A DNA stretch of 64,000 nt, from NCBI GenBank assembly GCA_951812285.1, contig OX638292.1:2193001-2257000 (forward strand), in the 5' to 3' direction. The stretch is from an uncultured Dehalococcoidia bacterium (lineage in GTDB: Bacteria > Chloroflexota > Dehalococcoidia > Lucifugimonadales > UBA1127). Within the stretch, counting starts at the first letter, position 1; the number at the start of each line of letters is the position of its first letter. The notes under the pieces were generated by a model. It did not search any database. It was given only the letters and a program-made list of their open reading frames with translations, and was not told where the DNA came from. Below are positions 55,935 to 64,000 of this stretch, piece after piece. The position numbers and the translations under genes were made by a program.

Positions 55935-56435
55935 CTAGTTCCGCTGCGCCTCAGCGCTCTCGCTGAGTGCCCTTTCGATAAGGTCGCGGTGCGCGTCGCG
56001 GTCCAGGGAGCGGTCGATGACGCGCTCCGCAGCCGTGATGGCCAGGTCGGCAAAATGCTCTCGCACCTGCTCGATAGCCTGGTTGCGCTCCTGCTCGATC
56101 TGGGTGCGCGCCCGCCGGAGAAAGTCCTCGGCCTCTGCCCGCGCCCGCGCTTGCTCCTCTTCGCGGTAGCGCTCGGCGGCCTGCCGCGCCTCTTCCAGCA
56201 CCTGCTGGCCGGCGCGACGGGCCTCGCCCAACTGGGCCTCGAGCTCCTCGCGGGCCTGGGTCGACTCCTGCCGCACCCGGTCCGCCTCCGACAACGAGTC
56301 ACGGATGCTCGCAGATCGTTGGTCGAGCATAGCCAGGATGCGCTTGTACCCAAAGTAGTACAGCACCGCCAGCAGGATGCCGAAGTTTACGAGAAATACA
56401 AGGAGACTGGGCCAATGAAATCCCAGGTCTGCCAC
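55935..56435 (-). CDS. atpF: ATP synthase b subunit
   Basis: A 166-aa peripheral stalk subunit. One N-terminal membrane helix (FLVNFGILLAVLYYFGYKRI) is followed by a long charged coiled coil (ARRAGQQVLEEARQAAERYR) and ends DRDLIERALSES-like. Only one b gene is present. Confidence 0.95.
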   Translation of the reverse strand: MADLGFHWPSLLVFLVNFGILLAVLYYFGYKRILAMLDQRSASIRDSLSEADRVRQESTQAREELEAQLGEARRAGQQVLEEARQAAERYREEEQARARAEAEDFLRRARTQIEQERNQAIEQVREHFADLAITAAERVIDRSLDRDAHRDLIERALSESAEAQRN

Positions 56436-56463
56436 GGAATCCTCCTCTTGCCCGGGTGTGTTC

Positions 56464-57944
<1,481 letters not shown>

Positions 57945-57949
57945 GCCGA

Positions 57950-58177
57950 TTACTCCTCCTTGGACCCTTGCCCCTGGTCACCCATCAGCGGCTGTACCAT
58001 CCGGTAGAGCCCGTAGAAGGCAACCGTCGTCCCCAAAATGACTCCCACGATTATGAACACAGGTGTGGTGCCGAGCCACCCGTCCACGAAGTATCCGCCT
58101 ACTATGCCGATGACCACGGACGCGGCGACATACCACCCGACCCCCATGAGACGCAGAGCGAGAGCCCACGTTGGCAT
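57950..58177 (-). CDS. AtpI/AtpZ-like small membrane protein of the ATP synthase operon
   Basis: A 75-aa protein with two hydrophobic helices (VGWYVAASVVIGIVGGYFVD and FIIVGVILGTTVAFYGLYRM), the pattern of the F0F1-ATPase gene-1 family thought to help c-ring assembly or magnesium transport. GAGGTGG lies 5 nt before ATG 58177. It is the first gene of the operon. Confidence 0.85.
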   Translation of the reverse strand: MPTWALALRLMGVGWYVAASVVIGIVGGYFVDGWLGTTPVFIIVGVILGTTVAFYGLYRMVQPLMGDQGQGSKEE

Positions 58178-58202
58178 ACGCCACCTCAAAGAAGTCTGGT
58201 GA

Positions 58203-58232
58203 ATCTTATCACTACCGTTTGCGGCACGTCAA
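58203..58232 (-). promoter_or_regulatory. Promoter of the ATP synthase operon
   Basis: Minus strand: TTGACG (58232-58227), an 18-nt spacer and TAAGAT (58208-58203). The predicted leader is about 20 nt. Confidence 0.6.
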
Positions 58233-58324
58233 ACGCACACTCGGGCCATTCGGCGGCCAATGTCGTGCCGACAACCATCGTCTTGCGCGAGATCGAGGGG
58301 AGCAGGGTGGGGCATTCCTACACA

Positions 58325-58347
58325 AGAGGCCCCTTATGGGGGCCTCT
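58325..58347 (-). terminator. Terminator of the bifunctional-nuclease gene
   Basis: AGAGGCCCC and GGGGCCTCT form a perfect 9-bp stem with a 5-nt loop, 27 bp past the stop. Confidence 0.6.
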
Positions 58348-58373
58348 CTTGGACTCATGTCTTGCCAAGTGGA

Positions 58374-58928
58374 TTAGCTGTTTGGGCCCTTGCCGAGGTC
58401 CCCCAGGTCTAGGCCTTCCACAAAGTCGGCGAATGCGGACATGCCGCGAAGCTCATCCTCGCCTGGCGGTGCGTCCGGGGTGGACTGGCCGGCTTCCGCC
58501 GCCTTCTCAGCCTCCTCGTCGAGCTGGACGCCGGCCTTGCTGAGGACGCCCTCGTCGACAAAGATGGGCACGTTGGTGCGCACTGCGAGCGCCAGGGCGT
58601 CGCTGGGGCGGGAGTCGACCTCCTTGCTGTGGCCGTTGGTGTTGTCTCCGTACTCGAGGATGATTTTGGCGTAGAAGGTGTCGTTTTGGAGATCGCTCAC
58701 CACCACGCTCTTCACGATTCCGCCCATGGCGTCGATGACGTTGCCGAGCAGGTCGTGCGTCAGGGGACGGGGCACCTTCACCTCTTGCAGTTTAACGGCG
58801 ATGGCGTCCGCTTCAAACTGCCCAATCCAGATGGGCAGATACCGGTCCGCGTCCTTCTCCTTCAGGATGACCACGCGCTGATAATTCATCGGGCTGAGGC
58901 GGATGCTGTCGATGTACATCTCCGGCAT
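58374..58928 (-). CDS. Bifunctional nuclease family protein (DUF151)
   Basis: A 184-aa protein of the BFN/DUF151 family. Seen: IDSIRLSPMNYQRVVILKEK, RYLPIWIGQFEADAIAVKLQ, PRPLTHDLLGNVIDAMGG, and SRPSDALALAVRTNVPIFVD, all family hallmarks. The C-terminus adds an acidic tail of about 45 aa. Some members show RNase/DNase activity, but the cellular role is unclear. ATG at 58928 follows AAGGGGG. Confidence 0.85.
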   Translation of the reverse strand: MPEMYIDSIRLSPMNYQRVVILKEKDADRYLPIWIGQFEADAIAVKLQEVKVPRPLTHDLLGNVIDAMGGIVKSVVVSDLQNDTFYAKIILEYGDNTNGHSKEVDSRPSDALALAVRTNVPIFVDEGVLSKAGVQLDEEAEKAAEAGQSTPDAPPGEDELRGMSAFADFVEGLDLGDLGKGPNS

Positions 58929-58980
58929 AGATCCCACCCCCTTCCGCAAGCTTGCGTCCCCTAGAGGAGCTGATTGAGAG

Positions 58981-59010
58981 ATTGTATGTCTCAGCTATGA
59001 AACGTGTCAA
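58981..59010 (-). promoter_or_regulatory. Promoter of the bifunctional-nuclease gene
   Basis: Minus strand: consensus TTGACA (59010-59005), an 18-nt spacer and TACAAT (58986-58981); the leader is about 45 nt. Confidence 0.7.
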
Positions 59011-59082
59011 CGAACGTCATAGTTACGTTGATGAGGTATTGTTGCTTTGGAGACCTCTTTATACATCAGGTGAAAATGAGTG

Positions 59083-59119
59083 ACCGCCCGCCTTGGCCCG
59101 AAGGCCGTTGGCGGGCGGT
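59083..59119 (-). terminator. Terminator of the ribosomal-protein operon
   Basis: ACCGCCCGCC (59083-59092) pairs with GGCGGGCGGT (59110-59119), with an inner GGCC-CGAA-GGCC stem. CATTTTC follows on the minus strand. Confidence 0.8.
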
Positions 59120-59147
59120 TACCATCCACCGTGTTTGTGCCGGGGCG

Positions 59148-59561
59148 CTAGCGCTTGGTGTACTGGGGCGCTCGGCGGGCCCGCTTGAGACCGTACTTCT
59201 TGCGCTCCTTGATGCGGGCGTCGCGCGTGAGCATGCCGTGGCTCCGCAGTAGTTTCCGCAGGTTCGGGTCAAATGCGAGGAGACCGCGAGCGATGCCGTG
59301 CCGAAGGGCGTCGCCCCAAGCCGCCAGCCCGCCACCGTGGCACTTGGCCACGACGGTGAACTTGCCGAGGTTGTCCGTTACCTGCAGGGGCTCCAGGGCA
59401 GCCGACTGCCAAGTCACCCACGGCAATGCCTGCTCCAGCGACCGGCCGTTGACCACAACCTCGCCGCCGCCGGGATAGAGACGCACCTGTGCGACCGCAC
59501 TTTTGCGCTTGCCCGTGCCATAGAAATACTGCTGCTCGCTGGATGCCGGCCGAGTCGTCAT
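59148..59561 (-). CDS. rpsI: 30S ribosomal protein S9
   Basis: A 137-aa small-subunit protein. Seen: FYGTGKRKSAVAQVRLYPGG, GGGLAAWGDALRHGIARGLL, and the basic tail RARRAPQYTKR that reaches the P-site tRNA. Last gene of the operon, after rplM. Confidence 0.97.
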   Translation of the reverse strand: MTTRPASSEQQYFYGTGKRKSAVAQVRLYPGGGEVVVNGRSLEQALPWVTWQSAALEPLQVTDNLGKFTVVAKCHGGGLAAWGDALRHGIARGLLAFDPNLRKLLRSHGMLTRDARIKERKKYGLKRARRAPQYTKR

Positions 59562-59582
59562 CTCGATTCCTTCCTTGCCAAC

Positions 59583-60056
59583 CTAAGCGCTCTCGCCAGT
59601 CGCCTGCGTGTCCGGGGCGTAGCCGGCGATCTGCGCCTGATGCGGGTGGTTTGGGCCGGGATAGATCTTCATTCGTTTGAGCATATGCCGGCCCATTGTC
59701 GTCTTCGGGAGCATTCCCCACACGGCCTGCTCGATGACCTTGTTGGGCCTGCGCTCCAGCATCTTGTCCATCGGGACGCTGCGGAGGCCGCCCTGGTACC
59801 CGCTGTGCCAGTTGTAGACCTTCTGCTCGCGCTTCTTGCCCGTGGTGTGCACCTTGGCCGAGTTCACTACCACGACGAAATCGCCTGTGTTGATATTCGA
59901 CGTATAGATTGGCCGGTGCTTGCCCTGCAGGATCGTCGCAATTTGCACGGCCATGCGGCCGAGCGGCATTTGGGACGCATCGAACAGATGCCACCTTGGG
60001 CTCAGCTCCGCCGGCTTTGCGACGTATGTGCGTGTCCGCTTTACGTTTGTTGCCAT
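59583..60056 (-). CDS. rplM: 50S ribosomal protein L13
   Basis: A 157-aa large-subunit protein. Seen: WHLFDASQMPLGRMAVQIAT, YTSNINTGDFVVVVNSAKVH and GMLPKTTMGRHMLKRMKIYP. The first 16 bp overlap the end of truA. Confidence 0.97.
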   Translation of the reverse strand: MATNVKRTRTYVAKPAELSPRWHLFDASQMPLGRMAVQIATILQGKHRPIYTSNINTGDFVVVVNSAKVHTTGKKREQKVYNWHSGYQGGLRSVPMDKMLERRPNKVIEQAVWGMLPKTTMGRHMLKRMKIYPGPNHPHQAQIAGYAPDTQATGESA

Positions 60057-60901
60057 GACGATTCTCCTTGCCCCGGACCCAAGAGCCCGGGCCAGGGATC
60101 TCCTCTCTCCTGCAGCCCCTGGGGGCCGCTGATGTCCAAAACTCCCTCCGGATAGACCACGTACATCAGGTAGAGACCATGGGCCGGTAGCGCCGGTCCC
60201 CCACTAACCTCCGCTGTACCATCCAACAGCGACGGCACTGACGACCCGCTCAGGCGCCCCTGACCGATGCGGACCAGAGTACCGGCCATGCGCCGCGCCT
60301 GTTGCGGCAGGAAGGCATTGCCGGTCATGTCGATGGCCACCAGCGGGCCTTGCCGCCATACCCTGACGCTGAAGACCTCGCGGACCGTGTCCCGTCGCAG
60401 CGACGAAGGCGTTCCACAGAATGCCCGGTAGTCGCGCACGCCTCGAAAGGCTTCGGCCGCGCTCGCCATCTCTGCCAGGTCCAGCTCCGCCCGCACGTGG
60501 TGGGCGAATCGCCCCCACAGCGCGGATGGCGCCGGTTGGTTCAGCACCAGGTAGCGGTAGAGCCGCTGCCGAGCGTGCCTCCTCGGGTCAAAGTCCAGAG
60601 CTACCTCCGCCGCCGCCCCCACACGGATGTCGTGTGGAAGCGCGACATTCAACGCCCTGGAATACGTAGCCGCGGGAAGGCCCGCGTTGGTCGTAAAGGC
60701 GACCACCTGTCCCCAAGCGTGCGCCCCACGGTCTGTCCGGCCTGCGCCGTGTGTCTTAACGTACTTGCCCAGAAGCTCCTGGAGCGCCCGCTCCATTTCC
60801 CCCTGGACCGTTAGCCCCTTCGATTGTGTCTGGAATCCCCGATATCTCGTACCGTCGTACTCAACAATCAGCGCGATGCGGCGCCGGGTCTCCAGGGTCA
60901 C
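60041..60901 (-). CDS. truA: tRNA pseudouridine synthase A
   Basis: A 286-aa enzyme making pseudouridine 38-40 in tRNA. The catalytic Asp is in HGAGRTDRGAHAWGQVVAF. Seen also: IALIVEYDGTRYRGFQTQSK and the C-terminal FLPQQARRMAGTLVRIGQGR. It sits between rplQ and rplM and overlaps rplM. Confidence 0.95.
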   Translation of the reverse strand: MTLETRRRIALIVEYDGTRYRGFQTQSKGLTVQGEMERALQELLGKYVKTHGAGRTDRGAHAWGQVVAFTTNAGLPAATYSRALNVALPHDIRVGAAAEVALDFDPRRHARQRLYRYLVLNQPAPSALWGRFAHHVRAELDLAEMASAAEAFRGVRDYRAFCGTPSSLRRDTVREVFSVRVWRQGPLVAIDMTGNAFLPQQARRMAGTLVRIGQGRLSGSSVPSLLDGTAEVSGGPALPAHGLYLMYVVYPEGVLDISGPQGLQERGDPWPGLLGPGQGESSWQQT

Positions 60902-60920
60902 CCCTGCACTCCTGTTCCGC

Positions 60921-61316
60921 CTACACCAACTCGATAAGGGCGATCGGTGCGGCGTCCCCCTTGCGGAAGCCCAGCTTCATGATCCGGGTGTAGCCGCCGG
61001 GGCGCTCCTTGTACTTTGGCGCGAGCTCATCGAACAGCTTGCGGATCACCTGATTGTCCTGCACGAAGGAATAGGCCATCCGCCGGCAGTGCACGGCTCT
61101 CGCGCGGTTCGCCGGCGTGTCGCCGCCATCCAATGCCCGTGCTGCCCTGCAGCCCCACGAGATAAACCGCTCCGCAACTGGGCGCAGCGCTTTGGCTCGG
61201 GCCTCCGTAGTCTTGATGCGGCCGTGCAAAATGAGCGACCGCGCCAGACCCTTGTAGAGGGCCCTTCGCTGTCCGCTGGTCCTGCCCAGCTTGTGAATTC
61301 CGATGTTATGACGCAT
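60921..61316 (-). CDS. rplQ: 50S ribosomal protein L17
   Basis: A 131-aa protein. Seen: MRHNIGIHKLGRTSGQRRAL, LARSLILHGRIKTTEARAKA, and the C-terminal GGYTRIMKLGFRKGDAAPIA. An insertion of about 15 aa in the middle (SWGCRAARALDGGDTPANRA) lengthens it slightly. Between rpoA and truA. Confidence 0.96.
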   Translation of the reverse strand: MRHNIGIHKLGRTSGQRRALYKGLARSLILHGRIKTTEARAKALRPVAERFISWGCRAARALDGGDTPANRARAVHCRRMAYSFVQDNQVIRKLFDELAPKYKERPGGYTRIMKLGFRKGDAAPIALIELV

Positions 61317-61321
61317 GGCCC

Positions 61322-62410
61322 TTAGGTCTCCTTGGGGTATTCTTCCAGATCATCGTCGTCGTCATCCTCGGGAAGTTCCTCGTCCGCCTCTTCCTCGGAC
61401 TCCGCGTCTTCCACTACGGAGACGAGAGGCGCGGGAGGCTCGGCGTTCTTGCCCCAGAAGCTGTCAGGAACCGGCAAGTTGTTATCTTCCAGCCGGGCCC
61501 GGAGTTCCTCGAGCGACTTCTCGCCGAAGTTGCGGATCTTCAAAAGCTCCTCTGACGTCCGCTCCAGCACCTCACCGACCTTGTTTATGCCGGCACGCTT
61601 CAGGCAGTTGAGTGTGCGTGAAGAGAGCTCAAGCTTCTCCACGGTGATGTTGTAGATCTCCGCCGGGATGCCCGCGCCGGGACCGGACTCTCCACCGGTG
61701 TCCTTGCCGGCGCCAATGAGCAGGGCGCTGTGGTCCATGAGCACCCTGGCCGCTGTGTGGACGGCGTCGAGAGGCGAGATGGTGCGATCGGTCCAGACCT
61801 CCAGCACCAATCGCTCGTAGTCTGTGACCTGTCCGACGCGCGTGTACTCCACGCCGAAGTTCACCTTGCGCACTGGGCTAAAGATCGCGTCAACAGGTAG
61901 GGTGCCGATGGAGTAGCCGACTGACTGCTGGGCCGGCACGTAGCCGGTGCCCCGCTCCACGTTGAACTCCATATTGAGGGTGCCCTCTGCGGAGTCGAGC
62001 GTAGCAAGATGAAGTTCCGGGTTTACAATCTCGAAATCGGCCGGAGCGACGATGTCGCCAGCGTAGACCTCTCCCGGGCCGCGGGCCTCGAGGCGCAAGC
62101 GGCCGGGGCGCTCCGTATGGGCGCGCAGCCGAATGGTCTTGACCCGCTGAATCACCTCCATTACCTCCTCCTTCATATGGGGGAGGGTGGAGTACTCGTG
62201 CAGCACGCCGTCAATGCGGATCCAGGTGACGGCGGCGCCGGGGATGGAACTCAGCAGCACCCGGCGCAAGGGGTTGCCCAGCGTCGTCGCGAAGCCGCGC
62301 TCCAGTGGCTCCAGAGAGAACTTGCCGTAGGTCTCGTCCAGCTCAATGGTCTTGACTTCCGGCTTGGGAATTGCCGGCCCAGGTTGAACGTCCTGGGCTG
62401 GCCCAATCAT
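61322..62410 (-). CDS. rpoA: RNA polymerase alpha subunit
   Basis: A 362-aa subunit (367 aa from the TTG at 62425). The N-terminal dimerisation domain has LEPLERGFATTLGNPLRRVL. The C-terminal DNA-binding domain is SRTLNCLKRAGINKVGEVLE with LLKIRNFGEKSLEELRARLE. An acidic tail of about 45 aa (DEELPEDDDDDDLEEYP) follows, longer than in most bacteria. Both starts have a purine-rich site; ATG at 62410 is preferred by codon type. Confidence 0.96.
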   Translation of the reverse strand: MIGPAQDVQPGPAIPKPEVKTIELDETYGKFSLEPLERGFATTLGNPLRRVLLSSIPGAAVTWIRIDGVLHEYSTLPHMKEEVMEVIQRVKTIRLRAHTERPGRLRLEARGPGEVYAGDIVAPADFEIVNPELHLATLDSAEGTLNMEFNVERGTGYVPAQQSVGYSIGTLPVDAIFSPVRKVNFGVEYTRVGQVTDYERLVLEVWTDRTISPLDAVHTAARVLMDHSALLIGAGKDTGGESGPGAGIPAEIYNITVEKLELSSRTLNCLKRAGINKVGEVLERTSEELLKIRNFGEKSLEELRARLEDNNLPVPDSFWGKNAEPPAPLVSVVEDAESEEEADEELPEDDDDDDLEEYPKET

Positions 62411-62470
62411 GACGAATGACTCCAACGTTACTGCTCCTCGTTCTATACGGGTCCTTAGGTCTGACGGACG

Positions 62471-63097
62471 CTAGCGCGAGTAGAACTCGACAATGAGCCG
62501 CGTATCCACGGGGGTATCCATGTCCCCTTCTTCTGGCAGGTCGGTAACGCGCCCCTTCATGTTGTCGGCGTCAAGGTCGAGCCAGCGGGGGATCGTCCGC
62601 TTGGGAATGCCCTCCTTAATTGCCTGGGCAAACTCCCGCTGCACGCTGGAGTCCTTCCATCCGATTTCATCGCCCGCCTTCACGACGAAGGAAGGGATGT
62701 CCACCTTGCGGCCGTTCACTGTGTAGTGGCCGTGCAAGACCATCTGCCGTGCCTGTGCACGGGAGTCTGAGAAGTTTAGCCGGTATATCACGTTGTCCAG
62801 CCGGCGCTCCAAGAGCTGCAGCAGGTACTGGCCTGTAATGCCGGGACGCTTTTGCGCCTGCACCACATTTCGAAGGAACTGGTGTTCCCGAAGACCGTAG
62901 GTGTAGCGCAGCTTCTGCTTCTCACGCAGCCGCACGGCGTAGTCCGACGGCCGCCGCCTAGAAGGCCGCGACGCTCCGGGAGTATTGCGGCGCTTTTCAA
63001 CGGCGCACCTCGGGGTGTAGCACCGCTCACCCTTCAGGTAAAGTTTCTCGCCCACTTGCCGACACTGCCGACACACCGGGCCGGTATACCGTCCCAT
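62471..63097 (-). CDS. rpsD: 30S ribosomal protein S4
   Basis: A 208-aa assembly-initiating protein. The N-terminus is of the zinc-binding type, with four Cys (PVCRQCRQVGEKLYL and CYTPRC). The S4 RNA-binding domain is LERRLDNVIYRLNFSDSRAQ. ATG at 63097 follows AGGAG; the 63136 start overlaps rpsK. Confidence 0.97.
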   Translation of the reverse strand: MGRYTGPVCRQCRQVGEKLYLKGERCYTPRCAVEKRRNTPGASRPSRRRPSDYAVRLREKQKLRYTYGLREHQFLRNVVQAQKRPGITGQYLLQLLERRLDNVIYRLNFSDSRAQARQMVLHGHYTVNGRKVDIPSFVVKAGDEIGWKDSSVQREFAQAIKEGIPKRTIPRWLDLDADNMKGRVTDLPEEGDMDTPVDTRLIVEFYSR

Positions 63098-63105
63098 ATA
63101 CTCTC

Positions 63106-63489
63106 CTACACCCGGCGTTTCTTCGGCGGACGGCACCCGTTGTGCGGAGTGGGCGTCACGTCTCGAATGCCAGAAATCATCAGTCCCGCCCCCTGTAGGG
63201 AACGGATTGCGGCCTCCCGGCCGGGGCCGGGACCCTTGAGGTAGACCTCAACTCGCCGGAGCCCGTGCTCCATGCTCTTGCGGGCCGCAATCTCAGCTGC
63301 GCGGCCAGCGGCGAAGGCTGTGCCCTTGCGTGAGCCCTTGTAGCCGGCGGTCCCGGCCGTGCCCCATGCAAGTACGCCACCCTGAGTGTCCGTGAGGGTT
63401 ACCAGCGTGTTATTGAACGTTGCCTTGATGTACGCCCGTCCAACAGGTACGGACTTTCGTTCCCTGCGACGGGCTCCCCTTCTGGCCAT
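63106..63489 (-). CDS. rpsK: 30S ribosomal protein S11
   Basis: A 127-aa platform protein. Seen: [40 protein letters not shown], and the terminal [23 protein letters not shown] at 63489 follows AAAGGAGG. Confidence 0.97.
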   Translation of the reverse strand: MARRGARRRERKSVPVGRAYIKATFNNTLVTLTDTQGGVLAWGTAGTAGYKGSRKGTAFAAGRAAEIAARKSMEHGLRRVEVYLKGPGPGREAAIRSLQGAGLMISGIRDVTPTPHNGCRPPKKRRV

Positions 63490-63540
63490 GAGCCTCCTTT
63501 GTCTATAAGCACCCTGCAAATTGCGGCCGCTTCTACGCGT

Positions 63541-63924
63541 TTACTTCTTGGCGCTGGCGCGGCGGCGTCCGGCCACCGTCTTCTTGGGACCCTTGCGCGT
63601 CCGGGCATTGGTGCGCGACCTCTGCCCATTCACGGGCAGGCCCCGCACGTGACGAATGCCCTGGAAGCTCCGGATCTCGATCTTCCGCCGTATGTTCATC
63701 TGCACTTCGCGCCGCAGGTCACCCTCGACCTTGTACTGGCGGTCGACCACCTCGCGGATGCGGGAGAGTTGGTCCTCCGCAAGGTCGCGGACGCGCGGGT
63801 TGTCCTCGATATTGGCCTCGGCCGCGATTTCCTTCGCCCGTGTTGTGCCGATGCCGTAGATGGCCCGCAACGCTATCTCGACTCGCTTGTGGTCCGGAAT
63901 GTTGACGCCTGAAACCAGTGCCAT
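63541..63924 (-). CDS. rpsM: 30S ribosomal protein S13
   Basis: A 127-aa head protein. Seen: [34 protein letters not shown], and the basic tail [23 protein letters not shown] at 63924 follows GGGAGGG. Confidence 0.97.
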   Translation of the reverse strand: MALVSGVNIPDHKRVEIALRAIYGIGTTRAKEIAAEANIEDNPRVRDLAEDQLSRIREVVDRQYKVEGDLRREVQMNIRRKIEIRSFQGIRHVRGLPVNGQRSRTNARTRKGPKKTVAGRRRASAKK

Positions 63925-63943
63925 TGGTCCCTCCCCCCAGGCT

Positions 63944-64000
63944 CTAGCCCTGACGCTGCTTGTGCCGCTTGTTGATGCAGATAATCCGCACAATACCGTT
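63944..64000 (-). CDS. rpmJ: 50S ribosomal protein L36, C-terminal part (runs off window)
   Basis: The last 18 codons are seen on the minus strand, ending TAG at 63946-63944: [18 protein letters not shown]. This is the conserved L36 end, with the Cys and His of its zinc knuckle. It is directly upstream of rpsM, as usual in the alpha operon. Confidence 0.9.
   Translation of the reverse strand, partial: NGIVRIICINKRHKQRQG

Overview
The window is high-GC bacterial chromosome, almost certainly from a Chloroflexota genome, most likely Dehalococcoidia or a SAR202-like relative. This placement is inferred from gene content: F420-type LLM oxidoreductase, CoA-transferase III, a siroheme-route heme cluster with a fused AhbA/AhbB, an S13-S11-S4-rpoA-L17-truA-L13-S9 block, and Pro-Thr stalk surface proteins. 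It was not tested by phylogeny.

Layout. 1-0.5 kb: the C-terminal end of a large serine recombinase, running into the 3' end of an 11-repeat cadherin-like secreted protein (to 4.5 kb). 4.8-15.6 kb: an accessory region with an MFS protein, aldo/keto reductase, class-III aminotransferase, a RelE-type toxin with an unusually long antitoxin-like partner, an LLM oxidoreductase, a membrane protein, a broken Nudix gene, a SET protein, a homocysteine methyltransferase-like protein and a nucleotidyltransferase. tRNA-Ala(GGC) follows at 15.7 kb. 16-18.2 kb: otsA-like and sod. 18.3-28.4 kb: one long minus-strand tetrapyrrole operon (regulator, ahbAB, met8-like, hemA, hemC, cobA-hemD, hemB, xthA, DUF3052 fusion, hemL). 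28.6-36.3 kb: CoA-transferase, pcm, argF, der, plsY, gpsA and prmA. 36.4-40.8 kb: dnaJ, a 1.4-kb repeat field, grpE and hrcA. 41-46.8 kb: three exported surface proteins (collagen-like lipoprotein, Pro/Thr stalk protein, 1072-aa protein). 47.6-48.7 kb: a tandem palindrome array beside a small GIY-YIG nuclease gene. Then come an MFS exporter, rex, the full F1Fo ATP synthase operon, a bifunctional-nuclease-family gene, and the alpha-operon ribosomal block, which runs off the right edge inside rpmJ.

The most distinctive feature is a family of short palindromes (8-bp arms, right flank ATCCAGRGG). They occur at 28.5, 30.9-31.3, 37.7-39.0, 43.4 and 47.6-48.7 kb. Different copies carry different but still complementary arms, some carry a second palindrome nested inside, and some have amplified into tandem arrays. 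A GIY-YIG nuclease gene lies directly between two copies. I regard this as the best candidate for an under-described system, but the functional link is a hypothesis.

The tetrapyrrole operon encodes charged tRNA-Glu to siroheme, plus siroheme decarboxylase, so it points to the siroheme-dependent (Ahb) heme route or a d1-like cofactor. Start codons were moved from the longest ORF wherever a Shine-Dalgarno sequence or a gene overlap favoured an internal start.
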